NCBI GenBank assembly: GCA_043738385.1
Contig: JAYUGL010000066.1
Coordinates: 1-6,586, forward strand
Source: JANYCD01 sp043738385
GTDB lineage: Bacteria; Pseudomonadota; Gammaproteobacteria; Burkholderiales; Rhodocyclaceae
Direction: 5' to 3'
Length of the DNA: 6,586 nt
Shown here: positions 5,812 through 6,586 of the stretch, in pieces
Layout: each line of letters begins with the position of its first letter
Position numbering within the stretch: the stretch's first letter is position 1
The notes under the pieces: generated by a model
The model's input: the letters and a program-made list of their open reading frames with translations, nothing else
What the model was told of the DNA's origin: nothing
Database searches by the model: none
Position numbers and translations under genes: made by a program

Positions 5812-6586
5812 TCACTCCGGTGTTATTCGCTCAGCATTCGTTCTATCGGGTTGGATCGCCGCATCGGAGGTCGCGGCAGGGGGAGAGAAACCCCCACCCA
5901 CCGCGCGATTCAACTCGATGGCGGCCGCAAAGCGCTGCGCCCGAATGTCCACACTACGGCGCCGCTCCGTGAGGAGATCGAACTGGCGATCAATCAGCGG
6001 CAATTTGTTGGTCAGGCCGGCGTCATAGCGGCGGCGGGCGTTATCTCGCGCAATGCCGATTTGTTCCGTCTCGGTGCGCTGCGATAGATCTCTGGCCTCG
6101 ACGCCATGCCATGTCGACACCGCGTTGGCAATTTCCTTGAGTGCCTCGGTCAGCGTGTTGTTGTACTGCGCCACGGCGGCATCGTAATCGGCATAACGTT
6201 CGCGCACTTCGGCACGTACCCGTCCTCCGCCATAAATCGGCACGTGAATCGCGGCACCAAAACCGGAAATGCTGCTGGCCGACTCCAGCAGTTTGTTGAG
6301 TCCCAGGGATTGCGCGCCAACGAATGCCAGCAGATTGACATTCGGGTAAGCGTCCGCACGTGCCGCTTCGCCATATTTATCCGCCGCCTCAACCCGCAGG
6401 CGCTGGGCCACCACATCCGGTCGCCGGCCGAGCAGATCCGCGGGCAACACCGCGGGCAATGCCAGCGCACCGGCATCCGTCAGTTTGGGACGCTCGATGG
6501 CAAGGCCGCGATCGGGCCCGGCGCCCAACAATGCCGCCAGTTGATGACGGGTGATGTCGATCTGCTGGTCAATCGCAGGAAGCTCA
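5812..6586 (-). CDS. Outer-membrane efflux factor, NodT/TolC family (5' end outside window)
   Basis: This is the C-terminal part, about 257 residues, of a trimeric outer-membrane channel protein; the reading frame is open to the right edge of the window, so the N-terminus is missing. The fragment begins ELPAIDQQIDITRHQLAALL and continues with GAGPDRGLAIE, a typical mid-protein segment of NodT-type factors. LPADLLGRRPDVVAQRLRVE and the following GEAARADAYPNVNLLAFVG are the hallmark of the second repeat. VPIYGGGRVRAEV is the conserved P-I-x-x-G-G-R turn, and long Ala/Glu/Arg/Gln-rich periplasmic helices follow. The Gly/Pro-rich C-terminal tail is likely unstructured. The stop lies 4 bases before emrA, so the two genes form one operon for an efflux pump. 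A TTG at 6531 is internal and not the start. The promoter is beyond the window. Confidence 0.92.
   Translation of the reverse strand, partial: ELPAIDQQIDITRHQLAALLGAGPDRGLAIERPKLTDAGALALPAVLPADLLGRRPDVVAQRLRVEAADKYGEAARADAYPNVNLLAFVGAQSLGLNKLLESASSISGFGAAIHVPIYGGGRVRAEVRERYADYDAAVAQYNNTLTEALKEIANAVSTWHGVEARDLSQRTETEQIGIARDNARRRYDAGLTNKLPLIDRQFDLLTERRRSVDIRAQRFAAAIELNRAVGGGFSPPAATSDAAIQPDRTNAERITPE

Noticed and set aside
4827..5972. 381-residue plus-strand open frame
   Set aside because: It is antisense to emrA and runs on into the outer-membrane factor gene; it is rich in His/Arg/Gly with no domain.

Overview
The window looks like a proteobacterial chromosome segment, most likely from a beta- or gammaproteobacterium. 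The inorganic pyrophosphatase is of the beta/gamma kind, GC is moderately high, and the genes carry ordinary Shine-Dalgarno sites and sigma70-like promoters. No rRNA, tRNA, CRISPR array, insertion sequence or attachment site was seen. The species cannot be named from this evidence.

Layout from left to right. Positions 1-176 hold no gene that can be supported with confidence. Positions 177-725 (minus strand) encode inorganic pyrophosphatase. Positions 726-894 form a divergent control region: a TATAAT -10 for the pyrophosphatase faces left, and a near-consensus TTGACA-17-GATAAT promoter covered by a Fur-type iron box faces right. Positions 895-3520 (plus strand) are a tight three-gene operon: a coiled-coil outer-membrane porin, a small exported FMN-binding protein with a covalent-flavin motif, and a two-helix PepSY-type membrane protein. 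Start and stop codons overlap at both junctions (TGATG and ATGA).

The minus strand then carries, in transcription order, the 3' part of an outer-membrane efflux factor (NodT/TolC type, cut by the right window edge), an EmrA-type membrane fusion protein, and a type 2 heme A synthase (CtaA/COX15). The last ends 6 bp from the converging PepSY gene. A weak hairpin plus T-run over that junction may terminate the leftward transcript.

The most interesting element is the iron-box-controlled porin/flavoprotein/PepSY operon. Its parts fit an envelope electron-transfer chain. The PepSY protein would pass electrons across the inner membrane, the flavoprotein would carry them in the periplasm, and the porin would admit a substrate, plausibly a ferric species reduced when iron is scarce. 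The domain assignments and the Fur box are read from the sequence; the ferric-reductase role is inference. A second oddity is that the EmrA gene is followed by heme A synthase, where the inner-membrane EmrB-type pump would normally be expected.
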